The position numbers were made by a program, and so were the translations under genes. The notes below the pieces were generated by a model. The model was not told the DNA's origin and made no database searches. It worked only from the letters and a program-made list of their open reading frames with translations. Positions 1 through 11,907 of a stretch of DNA of 64,000 nucleotides are shown one piece after another. Source of the DNA: Tupaia tana. Taxonomy: Eukaryota; Chordata; Mammalia; Scandentia; Tupaiidae. The first letter of the stretch is position 1. Each line of letters begins with the position of its first letter. Location of the stretch: contig JAKSZU010000163.1 of assembly GCA_026018925.1 (NCBI GenBank), forward strand, positions 310,001 to 374,000, given 5' to 3'.

Positions 1-940
1 GGGAACTAGATATTTCAGGGCACAGACGAAATAAATATTTTCTACTCATAATTCAGCCTCCAGCAAGCAAAGCTAGTGTGGTAGGGAGCCCCTCTGGCCT
101 TCTATCCCTGTCTCTGTGTCTCTGAGGTCTCTGTCTCTCTCTGCTCCTGTCTCCTCATTTATTTTGGTAATTTTTCCTTTTTACGATTTTTTTTAAGGTA
201 CAATTTCTCTCTGGCTCTCAGCTCCATCTTTTGTTTTCTTAATAAGCCCTTCTGCTCCTTTCTCCCAGGCAGGAGAGTTGAGCCATTCTCTGAGAAGATT
301 CCACATGGATACTGGAACTAGATATTTCAGGGCACAGGCGAAATGAAGATTTTCTACTCATAATTCAGCCTCCAGCAAGCAAAGCTAGTGTGGTAGGGAG
401 CCCCTCTGGCCTTCTATCCCTGTCTCTGTGTCTCTGAGGTCTCTGTCTCTCTCTGCTCCTGTCTCCTCATTTTTTTTTGGTAATTTTTTCTTTTTACGAT
501 TTTTTTAAATGTAGAATTTCTCTCTGGCTCTCAGCTCCATCTTTTGTTTTGTTAATAAGCCCTTCTGCTCCTTTCTCCCAGGCAGGAGAGTTGAGCCATT
601 CTCTGAGAAGATTCCACATGGATACTGGAAACTAGATATTTCAGGGCACAGGCGAAATGAAGATTTTCTACTCATAATTCAACCTCCAGCAAGCAAAGCT
701 AGTGTGGTAGGGAGCCCCTCTGGCCTTCTATCCCTGTCTCTGTGTCTCTGAGGTCTCTGTCTCTCTCTGCTCCTGTCTCCTCCAATTTTTTTGGTAATTT
801 TTCCTTTTTACGATTTTTTTAAAGGTAGAATTTCTCTCTGGCTCTCAGCTCCATCTTTTGTTTTGTTAATAAGCCATTCTGCTCCTTTCTCCCAGGCAGG
901 AGAGTTGAGCCATTCTCTGAGAAGATTCCACATGGATACC
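1..940 (+). repeat. Three ordinary monomers at the left window edge
   Basis: Three monomers precede cassette E1. The first has acagacgaaataaatatttt in place of the usual acaggcgaaatgaag and has tttattttggtaa in its T-rich segment. The third carries tccaatttttttgg in the hypervariable stretch. There is no gene or unique sequence. The array continues leftward beyond the window. Confidence 0.9.
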
Positions 941-2507
941 GGGAACTAGATATTTCAGGGCACAGGCGAAATGAAGATTTTCTACTCATAATTCAGCTTC
1001 CAGCAAGCAAAGCTAGTGTGGTAGGGAGCCCCTCTGGCCTTCTATCCCTGTCTCTGTGTCTCTGAGGTCTCTGTCTCTCTCTGCTCCTGTCTCCACAAAT
1101 TTTTTTGGTAATTTTTCCATTTTACGATTTTTTTAAAAGTAGAAATTCTCTCTGGCTCTCAGCTCCATCTTTTGTTTTGTTAATAAGCCCTTCTGCTCCT
1201 TTCTCCCAGGCAGGAGAGTTGAGTCATTCTCTGAGAAGATTCCACATGGATACTGGGAACAAGATATTTCAGGGAACAGGCGAAATGAAGATTTTCTACT
1301 CATAATTCAGACTCCAGCAAGCAAAGCTAGTGTGGTAGGGAGCCCCTCCGGCCTTCTATCCCTGTCTCTGTGTCTCTGAGGTCTCTGTCTCTCTCTGCTC
1401 CTGTCTCCACAAATTTTTTTGGTAATTTTTCCTTTTTACGATTTTTTTAAAAGTAGAATTTCTCTCTGGCTCTCAGCTCCATCTTTTGTTTTGTTAATAA
1501 GCCCTTCTGCTCCATTCTCCCAGGCAGGAGAGTTGAGTCATTCTCTGAGAAGATTCCACATGGATACTGGGAAGTAGATATTTCAGGGAACAGGCGAAAT
1601 GAAGATTTTCTACTCATAATTCAGACTCCAGCAAGCAAAGCTAGTGTGGAAGGGAGCCCCTCTGGCCTTCTATCCCTGTCTCTGTGTCTCTGAGGTCTCT
1701 GTTTCTCTCTGCTCCAGTCTCCTCATTTTTTTTGTTAATTTTTCCTTTTTACGATTTTTTTAAAGGAAGTATTACACTCTGGCTCTCAGCTCCATCTTTT
1801 CTTTTGTTAATAAGCCCTTCTGCTCCTTTCTCCCAGGCAGGAGACTTGAGCCATTCTCTGAGAAGATTCCACAGGGATACTGGAAACTAGATATTTCAGG
1901 GCACAGGCGAAATGAAGATTTTCTACTCATAATTCAGCCTCCAGCAAGCAAAGCTAGTGTGGTAGGGAGCCCCTCTGGCCTTCTATCCCTGTCTCTGTGT
2001 CTCTGAGGTCTCTGTCTCTCTCTGCTCTTGTCTCCTCATTTTTTTTTGGTAATTTTTCCTTTTACGATTTTTGTAAAGTTAGAATTTCTCTCTGGCTCTC
2101 AGCTCCATCTTTTCTTTTGTTAATAAGCCCTTCTGCTCCTTTCTCCCAGGCAGGAGAGTTTAGCCATTCTCTGAGAAGTTTCCACATGGATACTGGGAAC
2201 TAGATATTTCAGGGCACAGGCGAAATGAAGATTTTCTACTCATAATTCAGCCTCCAGCAAGCAAAGCTAGTGTGGTAGTGAGCCGCTCTGGCCTTCTATC
2301 CCTGTCTCTGTGTCTCTGAGGTCTCTGTCTCTCTCTGCTCCTGTCTCCTCATTTTTTTTTGGTAATTTTTCCTTTTTACGATTTTTTTAAGGTAGAATTT
2401 CTCTCTGGCTCTCAGCTCCATCTTTTGTTTTCTTAATAAGCCCTTCTGCTCCTTTCTCCCAGGCAGGAGAGTTGAGCCATTCTCTGAGAAGATTCCACAT
2501 GGATACT
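941..2507 (+). repeat. Variant cassette E1 (5 monomers)
   Basis: Five monomers carry marker variants in a fixed order: accgggaac with attcagcttcc and ccacaaattt; a second ccacaaattt monomer beginning gggaacaag with gggaacagg; a gggaagtag monomer with cagactcc, ggaaggg and cttttcttttg; a ctcttgtctcc monomer with ttttacgatttttgtaaag and gagtttagcc; and ggtagtgagccgctctgg with gttttcttaataag. The order matches E2 and E4, which have four monomers. Here the ccacaaa monomer occurs twice (1092 and 1405), a one-monomer duplication. Confidence 0.8.
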
Positions 2508-4386
2508 GGGAACTAGATATTTCAGGGCACAGGCGAAATGAAGATTTTCTACTCATAATTCAGCCTCCAGCAAGCAAAGCTAGTGTGGTAGGGAGCCCCT
2601 CTGGCCTTCTATCCCTGTCTCTGTGTCTCTGAGGTCTCTGTCTCTCTCTGCTCCTGTCTCCTCATTTTTTTTGGTAATTTTTCCTTTTTACGATTTTTTT
2701 AAAGGTAGAATTTCTCTCTGGCTCTCAGCTCCATCTTTTGTTTTGTTAATAAGCCCTTCTGCTCCTTTCTCCCAGGCAGGAGAGTTGAGCCATTCTCTGA
2801 GAAGATTCCACATGGATACTGGGAACTAGATATTTCAGGGCCCAGGCGAAATGAAGATTTTCTACTCATAATTCAACCTCCAGCAAGCAAAGCTTGTGTG
2901 GTAGGGAGCCCCTCTGGCCTTCTATCCCTGTCTCTGTGTCTCTGAGGTCTCTGTCTCTCTCTGCTCCTGTCTCCTCCTATTTTTTTGGTAATTTTTCCTT
3001 TTTACGATTTTTTTAAAGGTATAATTTCTCTCTGGCTCTCAGCTCCATCTTTTGTTTTGTTAATAAGCCCTTCTGCTCCTTTCTCCCAGGCAGGAGAGTT
3101 GAGCCATTCTCTGAGAAGATTCCACATGGATACTGGGAACTAGATATTTCAGGGCACAGGCGAAATGAAGATTTTCTACTCATAATTCAGCCTCCAGCAA
3201 GCAAAGCTAGTGTGGTAGGGAGCCCCTCTGGCCTTCTATCCCTGTCTCTGTGTCTCTGAGGTCTCTGTCTCTCTCTGCTCCTGTCTCCTCATTTTTTTTT
3301 GTAATTTTTCCTTTTTACGATTTTTTTAAAGGTAGAATATCTCTGTGGCTCTCAGCTCCATCTTTTGTTTTGTTAATAAGCAATTCTGCTCCTTTCTCCC
3401 AGGCAGGAGAGTTGAGTCATTCTCTGAGAAGTTTCCACATGGATACTGGGAACTAGATATTTCAGGGCACAGGCAAAAGGAAGATTTTCTACTCATAATT
3501 CTGCCTCCAGCAAGAAAAGCTAATGTGGTAGGGAGCCCCTCTGGCCTTCTATCCCTGTCTCTGTGTCTCTGAGCTCTCTGTCTCTCTCTGCTCCTGTCTC
3601 CTCATTTTTTTTTGGTAATTTTTCCTTTTTACGATTTTTTTAAAGGTAGAATTTCTCTCTGGCTCTCAGCTCCATCTTTTGTTTTGTTAATAAGCACTTC
3701 TGCTACTTTCTCCCAGGCAGGAGAGTTGAGCCATTCTCTGAGAAGTTTCCACGTGGATACTGGGAACTAGATATTTCAGGGCACAGGCGAAATAAAGATT
3801 TTCTACTCATAATTCAGCCTCCAGCAAGCAAAGCTAGTGTTTTAGGGAGCCCCTCTGGCCTTCTATCCCTGTCTCTGTGTCTCTGAGGTCTCTGTCTCTC
3901 TCTGCTCCTGTCTCCTCATTTTTTTTGGTAATTTTTCTTTTTTACGATTTTTTTTAAGGTACAATTTCTCTCTGGCTCTCAGCTCCATCTTCTGTTTTCT
4001 TAATAAGCCCTTCTGCTCCTTTCTCCCAGGCAGGAGAGTTGAGCCATTCTCTGAGAAGATTCCACATGGATACTGGGAACTAGACATTTCAGGGCACAGT
4101 CGAAATGAAGATTTTCTACTCATAATTCAGCCTCCAGCAAGCAAAGCTAGTGTGGTAGGGAGCCCCTCTGGCCTTCTATCCCTGTCTCTGTGTCTCTGAG
4201 GTCTCTGTCTCTCTCTGCTCCTCTCTTCATATTTTTTTGGTAATTTTTTCTTTTTACGATTTTTTTAAAGGTAGAATTTCTCTCTGGCTCTCAGCTCCAT
4301 CTTTTGTTTTGTTAATAAGCCCTTCTGCTCCTTTCTCCCAGGCAGGAGAGTTGAGCCATTCTCTGAGAAGTTTCCACATGGATGCC
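2508..4386 (+). repeat. Six mixed monomers between E1 and F1
   Basis: These six monomers follow no HOR that I can match over more than one or two units. The second has aacctcc, agcttgtg and cctcctattttt. The fourth has ggcaaaagg and gagctctctg. The fifth has cgaaataaag, agtgttttaggg and gttttcttaat. The last has cagtcgaaatg and ctcttcatattttt just before F1. No gene is visible. Confidence 0.85.
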
Positions 4387-5640
4387 GGGAACTATATATT
4401 TCAGGGCACAGGCGAAATGAAGATTTTCTACTTATAATTCAGCTTCCAGCAAGCAAAGCTAGTGTGGTAGGGAGCCCCTCTGGGCTTCTATCCCTGTCTC
4501 TGTGTCTCTGAGGTCTCTGTTTCTCTCTGCTCCTGTCTCCTCATTTTTTTGGTAATTTTTCCTTTTTACGATTTTTTTAAAAGTAGAATTTCTCTCTGGC
4601 TCTCAGCTCCATCTTTTGTTTTGTTAATAAGCCCTTCTGTTCCTTTCTCCCAGGCAGGAGTGTTGAGCCATTCTCTGAGAAGTTTCCACATGGATACTGG
4701 GAACTAGATATTTCAGGGAACAGGCGAAATGAAGATTTTCTACTCATAATTCAGACTCCAGCAAGCAAAGCTAGTGTGGAAGGGAGCCCCTCTGGCCTTC
4801 TATCCCTGTCTCTGTGTCTCTGAGGTCTCTGTTTCTCTCTGCTCCTGTCTCCTCATTTTTTTTTGGTAATTTTTCCTTTTTACGATTTTTTAAAGGTAAA
4901 ATTTCTCTGTGGCTCTCAGCTCCATCTTTTTGTTTTGTTAATAAGCACTTCTGCTCCTTTCTCCCAGGCAGCAGAGTTGAGTCATTCTCTGAGAAGATTC
5001 CACATGGATACTGGGAACTAGATATTTCAGGGCACAGGCGAAATGAAGATTTTCTACTCATAATTTAGCCTCCAGCAAGCAAAGCTAGTGTGGTAGGGAG
5101 CCCCTCTGGCCTTCTATCCCAGTATCTGTGCCTCTGAGGTCTCTGTCTCTCTCTGCTCCTGTCTCCTCATTTTTTTTTGGTAATTTTTCCTTTTTACGAT
5201 TTTTGTAAAGGTAGAATTTCTCTCTGGCTCTCAGCTCCATCTTTTGTTTTGTTAATAAGCCCTTCTGCTCCTTTCTCCCAGGCAGGAGAGTTGAGCCATT
5301 CTCTGAGAAGATTCCACATGGATACTGGGAACTAGATTTTTCAGGGCACAGGCGAAATGAAGATTTTCTACTCATAATTCAGCCTCCAGCAAGCAAATCT
5401 AGTGTGGTAGGGAGCCCCTCTGTCCTTCTATCCCTCTCTCGGTGTCTCTGAGGTCTCTGTCTCTCTCTGCTCCTGTCTCCTCATGTTTTTTTGGTAATTT
5501 TTCCTTTTTACGATTTTTTTAAAGGTAGAATTTCTCTCTGGCTCTCAGCTCCATCTTTTGTTTTGTTAATAAGCCCTTCTGCTCCTTTCTCCCAGGCAGG
5601 AGAGTTGAGCCATTCTCTGAGAAGTTTCCACATGGATGCC
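4387..5640 (+). repeat. Cassette F1, 4-monomer higher-order repeat
   Basis: Four monomers total 1254 bp. Markers in order: gatgccggg just before the start, then cttataattcagcttcc and aaaagtag; gggaacagg with cagactcc, ggaaggg, a T6 final tract and gttgagtcattc; a monomer with ctatccca and tgcctctgagg; and agatttttcagg with ctctgtccttc, cctctctcgg and ctcatgtttt. The same order follows directly in F2 and again in F3 some 34 kb away. Confidence 0.85.
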
Positions 5641-6896
5641 GGGAACTAGATATTTCAGGGCACAGGCGAAATGAAGATTTTCTACTTATAATTCAGCTTC
5701 CAGCAAGCAAAGCTAGTGTGGTAGGGAGCCCCTCTGGCCTTCTATCCCTGTCTCTGTGTCTCTGAGGTCTCTGTCTCTCTCTGCTCCTGTCTCCTCATTT
5801 TTTTTTGGTAATTTTTCCTTTTTACGATTTTTTTAAAAAGTAGAATTTCTCTCTGGCTCTCAGCTCCATCTTTTGTTTTGTTAATAAGCCCTTCTGCTCC
5901 TTTCTCCCAGGCAGGAGAGTTGAGCCATTCTCTGAGAAGATTCCACATGGATACTGGGAACTAGATATTTCAGGGAACAGGCGAAATGAAGATTTTCTAC
6001 TCATAATTCAGACTCCAGCAAGCAAAGCTAGTGTGGAAGGGAGCCCCTCTGGCCTTCTATCCCTTTCTCTGTGTCTCTGAGGTCTCTGTTTCTCTCTGCT
6101 CCTGTCTCCTCATTTTTTTTTTGGTAATTTTTCCTTTTTACGATTTTTTAAAGGTAGAATTTCTCTGTGGCTCTCAGCTCCATCTTTTGTTTTGTTAATA
6201 AGCCCTTCTGCTCCTTTCTCCCAGGCAGGAGAGTTGAGTCATTCTCTGAGAAGATTCCACATGGATACTGGGAACTAGATATTTCAGGGCACAGGCAAAA
6301 TGAAGATTTTCTACTCATAATTCAGCCTCCAGCAAGCAAAGCTAGTGTGGTAGGGAGCCCCTCTGGCCTTCTATCCCAGTCTCTGTGCCTCTGAGGTCTC
6401 TGTCTCTCTCTGCTCCTTTCTCCTCATTTTTTTTGGTAATTTTTCTTTTTTACGATTTTTTTAAAGGTAGAATTTCTCTCTGGCTCTCAGCTCCATCTTT
6501 TGTTTTGTTAATAAGCCCTTCTGCTCTTTTCTCCCAGGCAGGAGAGTTGAGCCATTCTCTGAGAAGATTCCACATGGATACTGGGAACTAGATTTTTCAG
6601 GGCACAGGCGAAATGAAGATTTTCTACTCATAATTCAGCCTCCAGCAAGCAAACCTAGTGTGGTAGGGAGCCCCTCTGTCCTTCTATCCCTCTCTCTGTG
6701 TCTCTGAGGTCTCTGTCTCTCTCTGCTCCTGTCTCCTCATGTTTTTTTGGTAATTTTTCCTTTTTACGGATTTTTGAAAGGTAGAATTTCTCTCTGGCTC
6801 TCAGCTCCATCTTTTGTTTTGTTAATAAGCCCTTCTGCTCCTTTCTCCCAGGCAGGAGAGTTGAGCCATTCTCTGAGAGGATTCCAGTTGGATACT
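5641..6896 (+). repeat. Cassette F2, tandem copy of F1
   Basis: This 1256 bp block starts exactly at the end of F1 and repeats its four monomer types in order. Private differences include aaaaagtag near 5837, ccctttctctg at 6061, ctcctttctcc at 6414 and cggatttttgaaagg in the fourth monomer. That monomer ends in gagaggattccagttgg, a variant also seen near 31930 and 57000. F1 and F2 therefore form a tandem pair of 4-mers that has diverged noticeably. Confidence 0.85.
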
Positions 6897-7210
6897 GGGA
6901 ACTATATATTTCAGGGCACAGGCGAAATGAAGATTTTCTACTCATAATTCAACCTCCAGCAAGCAAAGCTTGTGTGGTAGGGAGCCCCTCTGGCCTTCTA
7001 TCCCTGTCTCTGTGTCTCTGAGGTCTCTGTCTCTCTCTGCTCCTGTCTCCTCCTATTTTTTTGGTAATTTTTCCTTTTTACGATTTTTTTAAAGGTAGAA
7101 TTTCTCTCTGGCTCTCAGCTCCATCTTTTGTTTTGTTAATAAGCCCTTCTGCTCCTTTCTCCCAGGCAGGAGAGTTGAGCCATTCTCTGAGAAGATTCCA
7201 CATGGATACT
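6897..7210 (+). repeat. Single linking monomer
   Basis: This monomer begins gggaactatatatt and carries aacctcc, agcttgtgtgg and cctcctattttt. It links the F pair to block A. The same variant combination follows a gattccagttgg monomer near 31948 and 57945, so the pair of monomers moves as a unit. Confidence 0.8.
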
Positions 7211-10200
7211 GGGAACTAGATATTTCAGGGCACAGGCGAAATGAAGATTTTCTACTCATAATTCAGCCTCCAGCAAGCAAAGCTCGTGTGGTAGGGAGCC
7301 CCTCTGGCCTTCTATACCTGTCTCTGTGTCTCTGAGGTCTCTGTCTCTCTCTGCTCCTGTCTCCTCATTTTTTTGTAATTTTTCCTTTTTACGATTTTTT
7401 TAAAGGTAGAATTTCTCTCTGGCTCTCAGCTCCATCTTTTGTTTTGTTAATAAGCCCTTCTGCTCCTTTCTCCCAGGCAGGAGAGTTGAGCCATTCTCTG
7501 AGAAGATTCCACATGGATACTGGGAACTAGATATTTCAGGGCACAGGCGAAAGGAAGATTTTCTACTCATAATTCTGCCCTCAGCAAGCAAAGCTAGTGT
7601 GGTAGGGAGCCCCTCTGGCCTTCTATCCCTGTCTCTGTGTCTCTGAGGTCTCTGTCTCTCTCTGCTCCTGTCTCCTCATTTTTTTTGGTAATTTTTCCTT
7701 TTTACGATTTTTTTAAAGGTTGAATTTCTCTCTGGCTCTCAGCTCCATCTCTTGTTTTGTTAATAAGCCCTTCTGCTCCTTTCTCCCAGGCAGGAGAGTT
7801 GAGCCATTCTCTGAGAAGATTCCACATGGATACTGGGAACTAGATATTTCAGGGCACAGGCGAAATGAAGATTTTCTACTCATAATTCAGCCTCCAGCAA
7901 GCAAAGCTAGTGTGTTAGGGAGCCCCTCTGGCCTTCTATCCCTGTCTCTGTGTCTCTGAGGTCTCTGTATCTCTCTGCTCCTGTCTCCTCCTATTTTTTT
8001 GGTAATTTTTCCTTTTTACGATTTTTTTAAAGGTAGAATTTCTCTCTGGCTCTTAGCTCCATCTTTTGTTTTGTTAATAAGCCCTTCTGCTCCTTTCTCC
8101 CAGGCAGGAGAGTTGAGCCATTCTCTGAGAAGATTCCACATGGATACTGGGAACTAGATATTTCAGGGCACAGGCGAAATGAAGATTTTCTACTCATAAT
8201 TCAGCCTCCAGCAAGCAAAGCTAGTGTGGTAGGGAGCCCCTCTGGCCTTCTATCCCTGTCTCTGTGTCTCTGAGGTCTCTGTGTCTCTCTGCTCCTCTCG
8301 TCATATTTTTTTGGTAATTTTTTCTTTTTACGATTTTTTTAAAGGTAGAATTTTTCTCTGGCTCTCAGCTCCATCTCTTGTTTTGTTAATAAGGCCTTCT
8401 GCTCCTTTCTCCCAGGCAGGAGAGTTGAGCCATTCTCTGAGAAGATTCCACATGGATACTGGGAACTAGATATTTCAGGGCACAGGCGAAATGAAGATTT
8501 TCTACTCATAATTCAGCCTCCAGCAAGCAAAGCTAGTGAGGTAGGGAGCCCCTCTGTCCTTCTATCCCTGTCTCTGTGCCTCTGAGGTCTCTGTCTCTCT
8601 CTGCTCCTGTCTCCTCATATTTTTGGTAATTTTTCCTTTTTACGATTTTTTTAAATGTAGAATTTCTCTCTCTCTCTCAGCTCCATCTTTTGTTTTGTTA
8701 ATAAGCACTTCTTCTCCTTTCTCCCAGGCAGGAGAGTTGAGCCATTCTCTGAGAAGTTTCCACGTGGATACTGGGAACTAGATATTTCAGGGCACAGGCG
8801 AAATAAAGATTTTCTACTCATAACTCAGCCTCCAGCAAGCAAAGCTAGTGTGGTAGGAAGCCCCTCTGGCCTTCTATCCATGTCTCTGTGTCTCTGAGCT
8901 CTCTGTCTCTCTCTGCTCCTGTCTCCTCATTTTTTTTGGTAATTTTTCCTTTTTACGATTTTTTTAAAGGTAGAATTTCTCTCTGGCTCTCAGCTCCATC
9001 TTTTATTTTGTTAATAACACCTTCTGCTCCTTTCTCCCCGGCAGGAGAGTTGAGCCATTCTCTGAGAAGATTCCACATGGATACTGGGAACTAGATATTT
9101 CAGGGCAAAGGAGAAATGAAGATTTTCTACCCATAATTCAACCTCCAGCAAGCAAAGCTAGTGTCGTAGGGAGCACCTCTGGCCTTCTATCCCTGTCTCT
9201 GTGTCTCTGAGGTCTCTGTCTCTCTCTGCTCCTGTCTTCTCCTATTTTTTTGGTAATTTTTCCTTTTTACGATTTTTTTAAAGGTAGAATTTCTCTCTGG
9301 CTCTCAGCTCCATCTTTTGTTTTGTTAATAAGCCCTTCTGCTCCTTTCTCCCAGGCAGGAGAGTTGAGCCATTCTCTGAGAAGATTCCACATGGATACTG
9401 GGAACTAGATATTTCAGGGCACAGGCGAAATGAAGATTTTCTACTCATAATTAAGCCTCCAGAAAGCAAAGCTAGTGTAGTAGGGAGCCCCTCTGGCCTT
9501 CTATCCCTGTCTCTGTGTCTCTGAGGTCTCTGTCTCTCTCTGCTCCTGTCTCCTCATTTTTTTTGGTAATTTTTCCTTTTTTCGATTTTTTTAAATGTAG
9601 AATTTTTCTCTGGCTCTCAGCTCCATCTTTTGTTTTGTTAATAAGAACTTCTGCTCCTTTCTTCCAGGCAGGAGAGTTGAGCCATTCTCTGAGAAGATTC
9701 CACATGTATACTGGGAACTAGATATTTCAGTGCACAGGCGAAATAAAGATTTTCTACTCATAATTCAGCCTCCAGCAAGCAAAGCTAGTGTGGTAGGGAG
9801 CCCCTCTGGCCTTCTATCCCTGTCTCTGTGTCTCTGAGGTCTCTGTCTCTCTCTGCTCCTGTCTCCTCAATTTTTTTGGTAATTTTTCCTTTTCACGGTT
9901 TTTTTAAAGTAGAATTTCTCTCTGATTCTCAGCTCCATCTTTTGTTTTGTTAATAAGCCCTTCTGCTCCTTTCTCCCAGGCAGTAGAGTTTAGCCATTCT
10001 CTGAGAAGATTCCACATGGATACTTGGAACAAGATATTTCAGGGCACATGCGAAAGGAAGATTTTGTACTCATAATTCAGCCTCCAGCAAGCAAAGCTAG
10101 TGTGGTAGGGAGCCCCTCTGGCCTTTTATCCCTATCTCTGTGTCTCTGAGGTCTCTGTTTCTCTCTCCTCCTGTCTCCTCAATTTTTTGGTAATTTTTCC

Positions 10201-11907
10201 TTTTTACGATTTTTTTAAAGGTAGAATTTCTCTCTGGCTCTCAGCTCCATCTTTTGTTTTGTTAATAAGCCCTTCTGCTCCTTTCTCCCATGCAGGAGAG
10301 TTGAGCCATTCTCTGAGAAGATTCCACATGGATACTGGGAACTAGATATTTCAGGGCACAGGCGAAATGAAGATTTTCTACTCATAATTCAGCCTCCAGC
10401 AAGCAAAGCTAGTGTGGTAGGGAGCCCCTCTGGCCTTCTATCCCTGTCTCTGTGTCTCTGAGGTCTCTGTCTCTCTCTGCTCCTGTCTCCTCATTTTTTT
10501 TTTTGTAATTTTTCCTTTTTACGATTTTTTTAAAGGTAGAATTTCTCTCTGACTCTCAGCTCCATCTTTTGTTTTGTTAATAAGCCCTTCTGCTCCTTTC
10601 TCCCAGGCAGGAGAGTTGAGCTATTCTCTGAGAAGATTCCACATGGATACTGGGAACTAGATATTTCAGGGCACAGGCGAAATGAAGATTTTCTACTCAT
10701 AATTCAGCCTCTGGCAAGCAAAGCTAGTGTGGTAGAGAGCCCCTCTGGCCTTCTATCCCTGTCTCTATGCCTCTGAGGTCTCTGTCTCTCTCTGCTCCTG
10801 TCTCCTCATTTTTTTTTGGTAATTTTTCCTTTTTACGATTTTTTTTAAAGGTAGAATTTCTCTCTGGCTCTCAGCTCCACCTTTTTTTTGTTAATAAGCC
10901 CTTCTGCTCCTTTCTCCCAGGCAGGACAGTTGAGCCATTCTCTGAGAAGATTCCACATGTATACTGGGAACTAGATATTTCAGGGGCACAGGCGAAATGA
11001 AGATTTTCTACTCATAATTCAGCCTCCAGCAAGCAAAGCTAGTGTGGTAGGGAGCCCCTCTGGCCTTCTATCCCTGTCTCTGTGTCTCTGAGGTCTCTGT
11101 CTCTCTCTGCTCCTGTCGCCTCAATTTTTTTGGTAATTTTTCCTTTTCACGGTTTTTTTAAAGTAGAATTTCTCTCTGGCTCTCAGCTCCATCTTTTGTT
11201 TTGTTAATAAGCCCTTCTGCTCCTTTCTCCCAGGCAGGAGAGTTGAGCCATTCTCTGAGAAGATTCCACATGGATACTGGGGAACTAAATTTTTCAGGGC
11301 ACAGGAGAAATGAAGATTTTCTACTCATAATTCAGCCTCCAGCAAGCAAAGCTAGTGTGGTAGGGAGCTCCTCTGTCCTTCTATCCCTCTCTCGGTGTCT
11401 CTGAGGTCTCTGTCTCTCTCTGCTCCTGTCTCCTCATGTTTTTTTGGTAATTTTTCCTTTTTACGGTTTTTTTAAATGTAGAATTTCTCTCTGGCTCTCA
11501 GCTCCATCTTTTGTTTTGTTAATAAGCACTTCTGCTCCTTTCTCCCAGGCAGGAGAGTTGAGCCATTCTCTGAGAAGATTCCACATGGATACTGGGAACT
11601 AGATATTTCAGGGCACAGGCGAAATGAAGATTTTCTACTCATAATTCAGCCTCCAGCAAGCAAAGCTAGTGTGTTATGGAGCCCCTCTGGCCTTCTATCC
11701 CTGTCTCTGTGTTTCTGAGGTCTCTGTCTCTCTCTGCTCCTGTCTCTTCATATTTTTTTGGTAATTTTTTCTTTTTACGATTATTTAAAGGTAGAATTTT
11801 CTCTCTGGCTCTCAGCTCCATCTTTTGTTTTGTTAATAAGCCCTTCTGCTCCTTTCTCCCAGGCAGGAGAGTTGAGCCATTCTCTGAGAAGATTCCACAT
11901 GGATACT
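7211..11907 (+). repeat. Block A1, 15-monomer higher-order repeat (4697 bp)
   Basis: Fifteen monomers carry a marker series that returns in A2 and A3. In order: agctcgtgtgg with tatacctg; aaaggaag with ctgccctcag; aaggttgaatttc; agtgtgttaggg; ctctcgtcatattt; a tctctctctctcag monomer with aagtttccacgtgg; tatccatgtctc; ctccccggcagg with ggcaaaggag; agtgtcgtaggg; cagaaagc with aagaacttctg; cagtgcac with cacgg and aaagtag; cttggaac with catgcgaaagg; later gtcgcctcaa, actaaattttt and ctcatgtttt; and finally ttatggagcc with cgattatttaaagg. A1 differs from A2 at scattered sites, for example aaatgtag at 9593 against aaaggtag in A2. Confidence 0.9.

Noticed and set aside
2296..2556. Recurrent minus-strand frame of 63-96 codons starting at ATG (beginning MSRKSSFRLCPE).
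   Set aside because: It overlaps the opposite-strand frame in the same repeat, and its end depends on the T-tract length. It has no recognisable domain, and there is no sign that amino-acid sequence is favoured over silent change.
2623..2829. Recurrent 68-codon + strand frame, also at dozens of other positions, reading like a hydrophobic small protein.
   Set aside because: It starts at GTG inside the CT-rich run, not at ATG, and recurs because the repeat recurs. Substitutions fall at all codon positions, and T-tract indels break or shift it in many copies. The hydrophobic look comes from reading T-rich DNA.
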